Shown: in pieces, positions 38,101 through 47,698 of the stretch
Layout: each line of letters opens with the position of its first letter
How positions within the stretch are numbered: the stretch's first letter is position 1
Source: DATFDN01 sp963762525
Lineage (GTDB): Bacteria; Pseudomonadota; Alphaproteobacteria; Acetobacterales; Acetobacteraceae
Length of the DNA stretch: 64,000 nucleotides
NCBI GenBank assembly: GCA_963762525.1
Contig: CAVXKT010000011.1
Span: 1,178,001 to 1,242,000, forward strand
Direction of reading: 5' to 3'
The notes under the pieces: generated by a model
The model's input: only the letters and a program-made list of their open reading frames with translations
Database searches by the model: none
What the model was told of the DNA's origin: nothing
Translations under genes and position numbers: made by a program

Positions 38101-39444
38101 TCACTCGCCCCCCACGAACCGCTCCAGCCAGTGAATCGTGTAGTCCCCGGCCTGGAACGCGGCATCGTCCATGATGCGCTGGTGCAGTGCGATGGTGGTG
38201 TTGATGCCGAGGATCACGAACTCCTCGAGCGCGCGGCGGGCGCGGGCGATCGCCTCGGCGCGGGTGGGCGCATGGACGATCAGCTTCGCCACCAGACTGT
38301 CGTAATGGGGCGGCACCTCATAGCCCGCGTAGAGCGCCGAATCGACGCGCACGCCGAGCCCGCCGGGCGGATGGAACAGCGCCACCCGCCCCGGCGAGGG
38401 TGCGAAGTCGTGGTCCGGGTCCTCGGCGGTGATGCGGCACTCGATGGCGTGGCCGGTCATGCGGATGTCGCGCTGGGTGTATCCCAGCGGCTGCCCGGCG
38501 GCGACGCGGATCTGCTCGCGCACCAGATCGACGCCGCAGACCATCTCCGTCACCGGATGCTCCACCTGCAGGCGGGTGTTCATCTCGATGAAGGCGAATT
38601 GGCCGTCCTGATGGAGAAATTCGAGCGTGCCGGCGTTGCGGTAGCCGATACGGGCGAGGGCGGCCGTCACCGTCTCGCCCAGCCGGTCGCGCTCGGCCGC
38701 GCTCAGCGCCGGGCTGCCGGCTTCCTCCAGCAGCTTCTGATGGCGGCGCTGGAGGCTGCAATCGCGCTCGCCGAAATGCACGACGTCGCCATGCGCGTCG
38801 GCCAGCACCTGAAACTCGACATGACGGGGCCGATCGAGATACTTCTCGAGATAGACGGCGTCGTTACCGAAGGCGGCGCGCGCCTCGGCGCGGGCGAGAC
38901 CGAATGCCGCCTCCATGTCGGCGGCGCCGCGCGCGACCTTCATGCCGCGCCCGCCGCCGCCGGCGGCGGCCTTCACCAGCACCGGATAGCCGATCCGCGC
39001 GGCCACGGTGCGCGCGCCGGCGACATCGGGCACCGCACCGTCCGAGCCCGGAACCAGCGGGATGCCGAGCCGCGCCATCGCCGCCTTGGCGGCGATCTTG
39101 TCGCCCATCATGCGGATATGCGCGGGCGCCGGGCCGATGAAGGTGAGGCCATGCGCCACCACCATCTCGGCGAAGCCGGCATTCTCGGCCAGGAATCCGT
39201 AGCCGGGATGGACGGCGTCGGCGCCGGTGATGGCGGCGGCCGACAGCAGCGCCGGGATGTTCAGATAGCTGTCGCGCGCCGGCGCCGGGCCGATGCACAC
39301 GCTCTCGTCAGCCAGCCGCACATGCATGGCTTCCGCATCGGCGGTGGAGTGGACGGCGACGGTCGGGATGCCCAGCTCGCGGCACGCGCGCTGGATGCGC
39401 AGCGCGATCTCGCCGCGATTGGCGATGAGGATCTTCCGGAACAA
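38101..39444 (-). CDS. accC: Acetyl-CoA carboxylase, biotin carboxylase subunit AccC
   Basis: ATP-dependent carboxylation of biotin on AccB, the first step of fatty-acid synthesis. Full length at 447 residues. It begins MFRKILIANRGEIALRIQRA and carries VHPGYGFLAENAGFAE. The ATP-grasp lysine loop is PVLVKAAAGGGGRGMK. CSLQRRHQKLLEEAGSP, FIEMNTRLQVEHPVTEMV with the catalytic Glu/Asn/Arg, and IECRITAEDPDHDFAPSPG follow. It lies 8 bp after accB on the same strand. It reads through without a frameshift. Confidence 0.96.
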   Translation of the reverse strand: MFRKILIANRGEIALRIQRACRELGIPTVAVHSTADAEAMHVRLADESVCIGPAPARDSYLNIPALLSAAAITGADAVHPGYGFLAENAGFAEMVVAHGLTFIGPAPAHIRMMGDKIAAKAAMARLGIPLVPGSDGAVPDVAGARTVAARIGYPVLVKAAAGGGGRGMKVARGAADMEAAFGLARAEARAAFGNDAVYLEKYLDRPRHVEFQVLADAHGDVVHFGERDCSLQRRHQKLLEEAGSPALSAAERDRLGETVTAALARIGYRNAGTLEFLHQDGQFAFIEMNTRLQVEHPVTEMVCGVDLVREQIRVAAGQPLGYTQRDIRMTGHAIECRITAEDPDHDFAPSPGRVALFHPPGGLGVRVDSALYAGYEVPPHYDSLVAKLIVHAPTRAEAIARARRALEEFVILGINTTIALHQRIMDDAAFQAGDYTIHWLERFVGGE

Positions 39445-39452
39445 CGCCGCGC

Positions 39453-39899
39453 TCAGTCCTCGATCAGCATCAGCGGCTCGCCGTATTCGACCGGCGAGGC
39501 GTTGCCGATGAGGATGCGGGCGACGGTTCCGGCGCGCGGTGCCTTGATCTGATTGAAGGTCTTCATCGCCTCGATCAGCAGCACCGGCTGCCCGGCGGCG
39601 ACCGACTGGCCGACGGCGACGAACGGTGCCGCTCCGGGCTCCGGCGCAAGATAGACGACGCCCACCATCGGGCTCAGCACCGCGCCGGGATGGCGCACGA
39701 GATCGGATTCGACGCTGGCCGCCGACGGCGGCGCCAGCGGCGCCGGGGCCGGCTCGACCCGGCCCGGCGCCACGCCGGGCGCGCGCACGACGCGAATGCG
39801 GCTCTCCTTTTCGGCGATCTCGATCTCCGAGAGCCCGGTCTCGGTCAGGATGGCGGCGAGCGCGCGGATGGCGTCGGGGTCGAGGGGAATTCGGCTCAT
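39453..39899 (-). CDS. accB: Acetyl-CoA carboxylase biotin carboxyl carrier protein AccB
   Basis: Carries the covalently bound biotin between AccC and the carboxyltransferase. It has 148 residues. An N-terminal helix region (IRALAAILTETGLSEIEIAE) is followed by an Ala/Pro linker at about 40-62. The biotinyl domain has the modified lysine at 113 in LIEAMKTFNQIKA. The ATG overlaps the aroQ stop (ATGA), so aroQ-accB-accC is a single coupled operon. Confidence 0.95.
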   Translation of the reverse strand: MSRIPLDPDAIRALAAILTETGLSEIEIAEKESRIRVVRAPGVAPGRVEPAPAPLAPPSAASVESDLVRHPGAVLSPMVGVVYLAPEPGAAPFVAVGQSVAAGQPVLLIEAMKTFNQIKAPRAGTVARILIGNASPVEYGEPLMLIED

Positions 39900-40357
39900 G
39901 CGGCGTCCTCGAGCATCGCGGCGAGCGCGGTCAGCGCCAGCGCATAGCCGCGGATGCCGAGCCCGGCGATGACGCCGACCGCGGCCTTCGAGACGTAGGA
40001 GTGCTGGCGGAACTCCTCGCGGCGATGGATGTTCGTCACATGCACCTCGATCACCGGCAGCTCGGCCGCCAGCAGCGCGTCCATGAGCGCGATCGAGGTC
40101 GTGGTGTAGCCGGCGGGGTTGATGACGATTCCCGCCGCCCGGCCGCGACACTCCTGCACCCAGGAGACCAGCTCGCCCTCGATGTTCGATTGGCGGAAGT
40201 CGATCGCCAGGCCGAGCTGTTCGCCGGTCTCGGCGCACAACTGCTCGACGTCGTCGAGCGTGGCGGCGCCGTAGAGATGCGGCTGACGCAGCCCGAGCAT
40301 GTTCATGTTCGGCCCGTTCAGGACCGCGATCAGGGGATGCGTGGCGGTCTCGGACAT
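39896..40357 (-). CDS. aroQ: Type II 3-dehydroquinate dehydratase AroQ
   Basis: Third step of the shikimate pathway. 153 residues with the type II signatures: IAVLNGPNMNMLGLRQPHLYG, where the Tyr of LYG and the loop Arg are catalytic; DFRQSNIEGELVSWVQE; IVINPAGYTTTSIALMDAL; and EVHVTNIHRREEFRQHSY with the active-site His. The gene heads the aroQ-accB-accC operon, a common alphaproteobacterial arrangement. The unusual feature is Met where most homologues have Leu in NGPNLNLLG. Confidence 0.95.
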   Translation of the reverse strand: MSETATHPLIAVLNGPNMNMLGLRQPHLYGAATLDDVEQLCAETGEQLGLAIDFRQSNIEGELVSWVQECRGRAAGIVINPAGYTTTSIALMDALLAAELPVIEVHVTNIHRREEFRQHSYVSKAAVGVIAGLGIRGYALALTALAAMLEDAA

Positions 40358-40402
40358 GCGGGCGCGGGTAGCACAACCGCCGGCGCCGGTCCAACCGCGC
40401 CG

Positions 40403-41299
40403 TCAGCCGCTGCGCGGCTGCCACGCCGGCACGGCGAGCCCCTGGACGGGCGCCGGCAGGGCGAACAGATTGCCGTCCGGGCCGGCGGGATCGGGGTTGG
40501 CGATCGGCCAGGTGGCCGAGGTGACGAAGATGGTGTCGAGCTTCTCGCCGCCGAAGGCCGGCATGGTCGGGTAGCGGACCGGCATCTCGATTTGCCGCTC
40601 GAGCTTGCCCGCCGGGTCGAAGCGCAGCAGGCGGGAATTGGCGAACACCGCGCACCAGTAAAAGCCGTCGCGGTCCACCGCGGCGCCGTCGGGGCCGCCA
40701 TCGGCGACCTCCACGCGGGCAAAAACGCGCTCGTTCGCCGAGGCGCCGGTCGCCGGGTCGTAGTCGCGCGCCCAGATCGTCCGTTGCTCGGTGTCGGAGT
40801 GGTAGATCGTTCGGCCGTCCGGGCTCCAGGCGAGGCCGTTGGAGGTGCTGACCGGGCCGCTCAGCGGGGTCCAGCCGTCGGGGCCGTAGCGCCAGAGCGG
40901 CGCCGCCCGCGCGGCCTCGGCCGGCGGTCCCGGCGTCAGCGGGGCGTACATCGGCCCGACGAGAAAGCGGCCGGCGGGATCGATCTTGCCGTCGTTGAAG
41001 ATGAAGCGCCGGGAATCGAAGGGCGCGGCGGCGAGGAAGCGGAGCGCGCCGGTGTCGAGGTCCATCACGTGCAGCCCGGTGCGCAGCGCCACCAGCACGC
41101 CGTCGGGGCAGGGCGCGCAGCAGCCGATCCAGCTCGGCATGTCCCAGCGCCGGCCGGCGCTGGTGGCGGGATCGAATTCATGCAGCGCGGGGGCGCGGAT
41201 ATCGACCCAGAACAGCCGTTGCCGCCGCCCGTCCCAGACCGGCGATTCGCCATTCAGCGCATGTGCCGCCAGAACCGAGGTGACGAGGGGATGGCTCAT
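40403..41299 (-). CDS. SMP-30/gluconolactonase/LRE family protein
   Basis: A six-bladed propeller lactonase-like protein, 298 residues. The family blocks are NGESPVWDGRRQRLFWVDI near residue 17 with a metal-binding Glu, RFIFNDGKIDPAGRFLVGPM with Asn/Asp ligands, SNGLAWSPDGRTIYHSDTEQ with the catalytic Asp region, and DGAAVDRDGFYWCAVFANSR. It probably hydrolyses a sugar lactone. It stands apart from the aroQ operon by 45 bp and could share its transcript. Confidence 0.85.
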   Translation of the reverse strand: MSHPLVTSVLAAHALNGESPVWDGRRQRLFWVDIRAPALHEFDPATSAGRRWDMPSWIGCCAPCPDGVLVALRTGLHVMDLDTGALRFLAAAPFDSRRFIFNDGKIDPAGRFLVGPMYAPLTPGPPAEAARAAPLWRYGPDGWTPLSGPVSTSNGLAWSPDGRTIYHSDTEQRTIWARDYDPATGASANERVFARVEVADGGPDGAAVDRDGFYWCAVFANSRLLRFDPAGKLERQIEMPVRYPTMPAFGGEKLDTIFVTSATWPIANPDPAGPDGNLFALPAPVQGLAVPAWQPRSG

Positions 41300-41363
41300 C
41301 GGCAGTCTCCGCCTGGTGTGATATCAACGGCCGCATCGGGCGATGGTTCGCGGGGAGGAAGGG

Positions 41364-41735
41364 ATGAAGCTGGCCAGGACAGTCGGCGCGGTGATGCTGG
41401 TGCTTGCGGGGACGCCGTTTGCGGATGCGCTGGGCCAAGCCAACCCGTTCTGGTCGAGCCGCTTCGGCCCGCGGCTCACCGATCCGGACTACCGGCATCT
41501 GGCCGATGCGACCAACCGGCTGAACGCGGCGCCGCATCCGCGTGCCGGGCAGACGTTGAGCTGGAGCAATCCGCAGACCGGGGCGCACGGCACCGTCGAG
41601 CTCGCCCGCATCTATCGCCGCCAGGACACCACCTGCCACGCGATGCGCTATCGCAACACGCCGCCGCACGGCCGCACGCAGACCTACAACCTCGACTGGT
41701 GCGCCTCGCCGGAGGGATGGAAGGTCGCGAGTTAG
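41364..41735 (+). CDS. RT0821/Lpp0805-like surface-antigen-type exported protein
   Basis: A 123-residue protein. ATG 41364 follows GGAGGAAGG directly. A signal peptide (KLARTVGAVMLVLAGTPFADA) precedes NPFWSSRFGPRLTDPDYRHL. The C-terminal part (LSWSNPQTGAHGTVELARIY, CHAMRYRN, YNLDWCASPEGWKV) matches the small surface-protein domain that ends many Rickettsia-type 17 kDa-like antigens. Two cysteines could form a disulphide. The function is unknown. Palindromic repeats follow it at once. Confidence 0.65.
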   Translation: MKLARTVGAVMLVLAGTPFADALGQANPFWSSRFGPRLTDPDYRHLADATNRLNAAPHPRAGQTLSWSNPQTGAHGTVELARIYRRQDTTCHAMRYRNTPPHGRTQTYNLDWCASPEGWKVAS

Positions 41736-41747
41736 ACCAGTAGAGCG

Positions 41748-41882
41748 ATTCCATGGAAGTATCCCATGGCGTAAGGCGGATAAGCCCTTGCGCAATCCGC
41801 CTTTCTTTTCGATCGGCACGAAGCGGGCGAAAGACGCTTCGCTTTTCCGCCCTACCGCGACATCAGGAGTCGTTCCATGGAA
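41748..41882. repeat. Palindromic element of the GGCGGAAAAGCG family
   Basis: About 115 bp flanked on both sides by TTCCATGGAA (41749-41758 and 41873-41882). Inside are GGCGGATAAGCCCTTGCGCAATCCGCC, itself a hairpin (the two GGCGGAT/ATCCGCC arms), and GCTTCGCTTTTCCGCCCTAC. The latter matches the right half of the element at 56320-56423. With copy 2 of the longer MITE-like element it fills 41736-42082; no gene is seen there. Confidence 0.6.
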
Positions 41883-41889
41883 ACGCTTC

Positions 41890-42070
41890 ACTAGGCTCGG
41901 CATCAGCGGAAAGTGAATCGCCCGGGATCGTCATCGCGAGGCGCGCAGCGCCGTGGCGATCCAGGCTCACCGCACCGTGCCGCCCGCCTGGATCGCCACG
42001 CCGCCAAGGGGCGGCTCGCGATGACGGAACTCGGCGGATGCGTTTCACCGTTCAATGATTCCGGGTACTA
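41890..42070. repeat. Palindromic MITE-like element, copy 2 (inverted relative to copy 1)
   Basis: The reverse complement of this stretch aligns along its full length to 8107-8287: TAGTACCCGG..., GAAACGCATCCGCC, TCCGTCATCGCGAGCCGCC, GGCGATCCAGGCGGGC, GCCTGGATCGCCACGGCGC and CTCGCGATGACGATCCCGGGCG. The left terminus (CTAGGCTCGGCATCAGCGG) is more diverged than the right (CCGGGTACTA). It abuts the stop of the MFS gene, so it may act as a transcript-end hairpin for that operon. Confidence 0.75.
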
Positions 42071-42082
42071 ACCCGCCGCGCC

Positions 42083-43379
42083 TCAGTTGAGCGCGACGCC
42101 GCGGGTTTCCGGCATCTTCAGGAAGGTCACGCCGCCGATCGCGGAGATCGTCATGATGTAGGCGGCGATCACCCAGGCAAGCTGATGGGAGAGCAGCCAG
42201 GCGGCGATGAGCGGGGCGGTGCCGCCGAAGATGGCGGCGCACACGGCATAGGGAAAGCCGATGCCGGAGGCGCGCACCGGGGTCGGGAACAGTTCGCAGA
42301 ACGTCGCCGCCATGACGCCGTCGATCATCGCGAGCAGCAGGCAGCCGACGATGTCCACCAGCAGGAAGCTCGCGAAATCGCCATTCGGCAACAGCCGCAG
42401 CAACGGCCAGGCGAGCACGAAGAAGCCGATGGCGTAGGCGATCAGCACCGGACGCCGTCCCACCCGGTCGGACAGCGCGCCGGCCGCTGGCGTGGCGAGG
42501 CAGAACACCGCGAGCGAGATCACCCCGCCGATGAACGCGAGGTGCAGCGAAAGCCCGCCGGTCAGATGCGCCCAGGTCGGCAGGAACACCGTCCAGATGT
42601 AGAACTGCACGGTCCCCATCTGCATGGCGAACACCACGAAGGACGCCCCCGGATGATCCCTGAGCGCCCGCCGGATCGGCCGGGCCTCCAATGCGCTTCG
42701 CTGCGCCGCCGCCATGAAGGCGGGCGTCTCCGGCAAGCCGCTGCGGATATAAAGCCCATAGAGCGACAGCAGCGCGCCGAGCAGGAACGGCAGCCGCCAG
42801 CCCCACTCGGCGAGGGCGGGCTGTGCGATCAGCCCGGTGGTGAGCGCCGAGACGGCGGTGGCGATCAGCACCGCGAAGCCGATGCTGGCGATATGGAACG
42901 AGCCGGTGAAACCCCGCCTTGCGGGCGGCGCATGTTCGACCAGGAAGGTCGCCGCGCCCTGAAACTCGCCGCCGGCGGAGAAGCCCTGCAACAGGCGCGC
43001 GAACAGCAGCAACAGCGGGGCGGCGATGCCGATCGCGCTCCAGGACGGGGTCGCCGCCACGATCAGGCTGCCGGTCCCCATCAGCAGCACGGTGAGCGAA
43101 AGCATCCGGCGGCGGCCGTAGCGGTCGGCCAGCGGCGACAACACGATCGAGCCGATCGGCCGCATGACGAAGCCGAGCGCGAAGGTGGCGAGCGTCGCCA
43201 AGCAGCGCCGCGGTGGCGCTGTTCGACGGAAAGAACTGGCCGGCGAAGACGCTGGAGAGCAGACCGTAGATGGTCCAGTCATACCACTCGATGATGTTGC
43301 CGATGACGCCGCCGAGGATGGTCCCGATCGGCCCCGCGCGGTTCAGCGCGGCGACCGAAGCAGCTTGGCTGTTGCTCAT
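42083..43379 (-). CDS. MFS transporter, metabolite:H+ symporter type (one frameshift)
   Basis: Inner-membrane proton symporter of about 432 residues with twelve predicted membrane helices. The N-terminus GPIGTILGGVIGNIIEWYDW is characteristic of the MHS (ShiA/ProP/KgtP-like) group. Then come FVMRPIGSIVLSPLADRYGRRR, the MFS A-motif, and LLQGFSAGGEFQGAATFL. The frame breaks near 43200, just before ATFALGFVMRP. The ATG overlaps the hyuB stop (TGATG), so the transporter belongs to the hydantoinase/oxoprolinase operon. It probably imports the substrate, for example a cyclic imide or 5-oxoproline. Confidence 0.85.
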
Positions 43380-45367
43380 CACGCTTCCCCCCGGACCGCG
43401 CTTCGCAGCGCCTCGGCGACCTCGCGCATCGCGCGTTCCGTCGCCGGCGCATCGTACGGGCCGGGTCCGCTCTCGCGCAAGCGGCCGGTACGCCTCGGCT
43501 TGCGCGTAGCGGCGCACGCCGGCGGCCAGGCCCGGGAGCCAGGCGGCGATGCGCTCGGCGGCCACGCCCTAAGTCGCCTCGAATGCCGAGCGCGCCCGGT
43601 CCGAAGTCGAACGCCGGCAGGGCGCCGCGCCGCTCGCGCAGCTCGGCGCGGCGGGCCTCGGTCTCGGCCGCCTGCACGCGGCCTTGCGTGATCGCCACGC
43701 CATAGACGGCGTGCGCGCGTTCGGATGAGACCAGCCCGGCGGCGACGTCGGCGAGGACCTTCTCGGGATCGCGCTCCAGCGGATCGCCCCAGCCGCCGCC
43801 GCCGCCGCTCCAGATCCGGATCACCTCGTCCATGGCGGGCCGATAGACGGTTTGCTTGCCGATGTCGTGCGGCGCCGCGCCGGGGCGCTCGCCGACATTG
43901 CCGCTGGTGGTGGCGGCGCGACCGCCGGCAGCACCCCAGGCGCAGAAGCGGTGCCGATCCTTGCCGCGCATGACGACGACCGCGGCGGGGTGGCGGATCT
44001 GCAGATCGTATTCCGACCCGAAACCGCCGCGGAAGCGGCCGGCGCCCTCGGTGTCGGGGCACAATCCGAAGCGGCGCACCAGCACCGGCGCCTCGGATTC
44101 GAGAACCTCCACCGGCACATTGCGCAGGAACGCCACCGACATCTCGGTGCCGGAAATGCCGTCCATATATGCGCTGCCGCCGGAGCCGCCGGAGACCGGG
44201 TTGGCCACCACCACCCGCCCGGCTGCTCGCCCAGTTCCGAGGTGGAGATATACGTAACCACGAGCGCCCCGGCGCCGCCGGCCGGGGCCAGTCCGGGCGC
44301 GGCGCGGGCGAGCAGGCCGAGGACCAGGTCATGCACCCGCATCGCGGTGGTGAAGCGCATCCCGCAGGCGGCGGGGAAGCGGGCGTTCACCACCGAGGCA
44401 TCCGGCAGCACCAGATCGATGCAGCGGAGGATGCCGGCGTTGATGTGGATCGCTTCGGATTGCGTGACCACGAGATTGGTCAGCGCCATGCACAGGAACG
44501 GGTGGTGGCGCATCGAGCCCGTGGGCAGATTGAGCGCCGCGCGCACCTGCGGGTCGGAGCCGGTGAAATCCAGCGTCACCGTGCCGTCGCCGCGCGAGAT
44601 CAGCGCGGCGGCGATGCGCACCGGCAGGTCGCTGACGTAGTCGTCCTCGAAATACTCCTCGAAGCGGTATCGCCCTTCCGGGATGCGCGCGAGCACCCGG
44701 CGCGCGAGCTGCTCGGTGCGGTCCAGCGTGGCGTGGATCGGCGCCCTCGAGGGCGACGCGCGCCGTAGCGCTCGGCAAGGCGGATCAGGCGCTGCTCGGC
44801 CTTGTCGAGCGCGGCGAGGCAGGCGGTGATGTCGCCCCAGTTGAGGCCGGGGATGCGGCAATTGTCGGCGAAGATGTTCCACAATTCCCGGTTCAGCACG
44901 CCTTCGCGCAGCAGCTTCACCGGGCGCAGGCGCAGGCCCTCCTGGAACACCTCGTTGTTGCGCATGTCGATGCTGCCCGGCGCGTAGCCGCCGACATCGG
45001 TGCAGTGGATGAAGGACCAGGCGAAGCAGAGCAGGCGGCCGTCCACGAACACCGGCCTGAACAGGTAGATGTCGTTGAGGTGCATCACCATGCCGCCGGT
45101 GCTGTACGGGTCGTTGGTCATCATCACGTCGCCCGGCTGCCAGTCGTCGAAGGCGCTGGTCCCGGCGTGCATGGGCACGCCCATGATCGGCGTGGCGCCG
45201 CTGCCATATGGATAGGCGAAGATCTCGCCCTCCGGGGTGACGAGCGAGACCGCGAAGTCCTGCGTCTCCTTGACGAAGGTGGTGTGCGAGGAGCGCAGCA
45301 CGATCCACGCCATCTCGTCCACGACGGCCTTGAACAGATTGGCGAAGATTTCGACGCCGATCGGCAT
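43379..45367 (-). CDS. Hydantoinase B / 5-oxoprolinase beta-type subunit (about four frameshifts)
   Basis: ATP-dependent ring-opening enzyme subunit acting with the HyuA-like protein upstream. It begins MPIGVEIFANLFKAVVDEMA and has SSHTTFVKETQDFAVSLVTP, MTNDPYSTGGMVMHLNDIYL, DFTGSDPQVRAALNLPTGSM and GGFGSEYDLQIRHPAAVVVM. It also has the Gly-rich EVIRIWSGGGGGWGDPLERDPEKVLADV block that closes the HyuB family. Frame breaks lie near 44755, 44220, 43590 and 43490. Across them it is about 660 residues and ends SAVRGEA. It starts 16 bp after the hyuA stop. Confidence 0.83.
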
Positions 45368-45383
45368 CCGCGGCGGAACCCGC

Positions 45384-47458
45384 TCATTGCCCGGTCCCGG
45401 CGTCGGCGGCGCGGCGTTCGAGCACCAGCGCGCCCGCCTCGATCCGGCGGGCTTGCCAGTCGGGCGGCACCAGCGTGGTGGTGTCCATCTGGTTGATGAT
45501 GGCCGGGCCGGCGACGATGTCCTGCGGATGCAGGGCCGCGCGATCGATCACCGTGGCGGTCAAGGTCCTGCCGAGCAGGCGAATCGGGCGCGTGGTTGCA
45601 CGCGGCCCGGGCGCCGCGGCGCCGCGAGCGGCGCGAGACGCCGCCGCGGGCATGGCGCCGGTGATGTGCGCGCGCAGCTCCTTGAGCCAGATCGCAGCCT
45701 GTTCGTTGGCGTGGCCGTAGGTGGCGCGATGCGCGTCGTGGAACGCGCGCGCGACGCGCGCAGTGTCGCCATCGACGAGCCACGCGCGATCGAGCGGCAC
45801 GGTGACATCGTAGCCCTGGCCGTCGTAGCGCATCTCGGCACGCGATCGCGACGTGCGTTGCGGCGACTTCGAGGTGTTCGGTCTGGGTCGCGATCCAGCG
45901 CCCGGCCGCGATTTCCAGTTGGCCGAGCAGTTCGGCGAGCCGTTCCGGCGCGAGCTTGTCCAGCATCGCATAGACCGGCTGCACCAGATCGCCTTCGAGA
46001 TCGGCGCGCGCCGCGCCGAGCGCGCTGAGGGCGCCGGGCCAGGCGGGGATCAGGATGGTGTCGATCGACAGTTCCTCGGCCAGCAGCGCCGCCAGCAGCG
46101 GGCCGGCGCCACCGAATGCGACCATGCGGAAGCGCGGCGCATCGACGCCGCGGCGAGCGAGCACGTTGGAGGCCTCCGCCGTCATGATGCGCGATGGCGA
46201 TGCGGATGGCGCCGTCGGCGACCTGCTCGACCGAGCAGGCGAGTTGCTCCGCCAACCTGCCGATGGCCGCGCGCGCCGGCGCTTGTTGCAGCGGAAACTT
46301 GCCGCCGAGGCGCTGGCCCGGCGTTCGAGCAGGCCGGCATCAGGAAGGCATCGGTCAGCGCCGGAATGTGCGAACCGCCGTAGCAGGCCGGCCCCGGATC
46401 GGCGCCGACGCTGCGCGGGCCGACCTTCAGCGCGCCGGTCGGGTCGAGCCAGAGGATCGAGCCGCCGCCGGCGCCGATGCTGGAGACGGCCACGGTCGGG
46501 ATCAGCACGGGAAATTCGGCGACGTGCTCCTCGGCGCTCAGCACCGGACGGCCGGCGCGCACCACGCCGATATCGGCGCTGGTGCCGCCGACATCGAGGG
46601 TCATCAGGTCGGCCGCTTCCCATCCGGCGTCGGAAGCGGCCTCGGCGGCGCCGCTCACGCCGGCGGCGGGGCCGGACAGCAGCGCCACCACCGGACGGTC
46701 GCGCAGCGTGACGGCGAGCTCGGCGCCGCCGTTCGAGCGGGCGATACGGGCCGGCGTTTCGATGCCGCGCGCGGCGAGGCCGGACACCAGGCGATCGACC
46801 TAGGCTTCGACGAGCGGGCGGATGGAAGCGTTGACGGCGCTCAGCACGCCGCGCTCGTATTCGCGCGCCTGCGGCCAAACCTCGGCGGAGAGCTCGATGC
46901 GCAGATCGATGCCGGCGTCGGTGATGGCCGCGCGCGCCGCCCGTTCATGGCGCCGTTGCGGTAGCTGTGCAGGAACACCACGACGGCGATTTCGACGCCG
47001 GCGGCGCGAAGCTCGCGCGCGGCGGCAACCGCGGCTTCGGTGTCGAGCGGCGTGATCTCGGTCCCGTCGGCATCGAGGCGGCCCGGGATCTCGCGGACCA
47101 GCGCGCGCGGTACCAGCGGCAGGGGCCGGCGCGAATCGAAGCGCATCGGATGCGGCACGGCCAGGCGCTGCAACTCAAACAGATCGCGGAAGCCGGCGGA
47201 GACGAGCAGCCCGACGCGGGCGCCGCGCCGCTCGATCAGCGCGTTGGTGGCGACGGTGCTGCTGTGGGTGTGCACCATGCGCCGCCATCCGGCGCCCCGG
47301 AGGCCCGGGGTTTCGCGCATTTCGTCGATGCCGCCGAGAATGCCTTCGCCCGGACGCGACGGAATGCTGGGCACCTTGAGGCAATGCAGCTCGCCGGATT
47401 CGGTGATGAAGGCGAGATCGGTGAAGGTGCCGCCGACATCGGTGCCGAGAATAGTCAT
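45384..47458 (-). CDS. Hydantoinase A / 5-oxoprolinase alpha-type subunit (several frameshifts, one in-frame TAG)
   Basis: ATP-binding, actin-fold subunit of an N-methylhydantoinase/5-oxoprolinase-type enzyme. It begins MTILGTDVGGTFTDLAFITE with the phosphate-1 loop GTDVGGTFTD. Then come MVHTHSSTVATNALIERRGA, LLSGPAAGVSGAAEAA, LMTLDVGGTSADIGVVRAGR and SIGAGGGSILWLD. It ends GPAIINQMDTTTLVPPDW and GALVLERR. Breaks are near 46940, 46320-46190 and 45850. At about 46801 an in-frame TAG replaces a codon in LVEA-x-VDRLVSGL, where Tyr is usual. Repaired length is about 690 residues. It is the first gene of the hyuA-hyuB-MFS operon. Confidence 0.82.
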
Positions 47459-47629
47459 GGAATGCTTCCGATCGCGTGACGTGAAATCATGGCATGGCCG
47501 GATGGTGCTGCATAGTTCACCGCGCCCGGCCGCCGTATCCGGGCGCCATGGAGGGCGTCTTCGGAGCAGTCCGGCCGAGCGGCGCGACGTGAAGTTCCTC
47601 GCCCGATTCACGCCACAAAACTTCTATCT

Positions 47630-47661
47630 GTAGCGTCCGCTCCCATATATCCGGACACGCT
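47630..47661. promoter_or_regulatory. Imperfect palindrome, candidate TetR operator
   Basis: TAGCGTCCG at 47630-47638 faces CGGACACGCTA at 47651-47661. The reverse complement of the right arm is TAGCGTGTCCG, so the arms match except for two bases missing on the left. It sits in the 240-bp divergent gap between hyuA and the TetR gene, 38 bp before the TetR start. A repressor bound here could control both directions. Confidence 0.45.
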
Positions 47662-47698
47662 ATGCGGCCGGGAAGGACGGGCAAGGATTATCGGAGGC

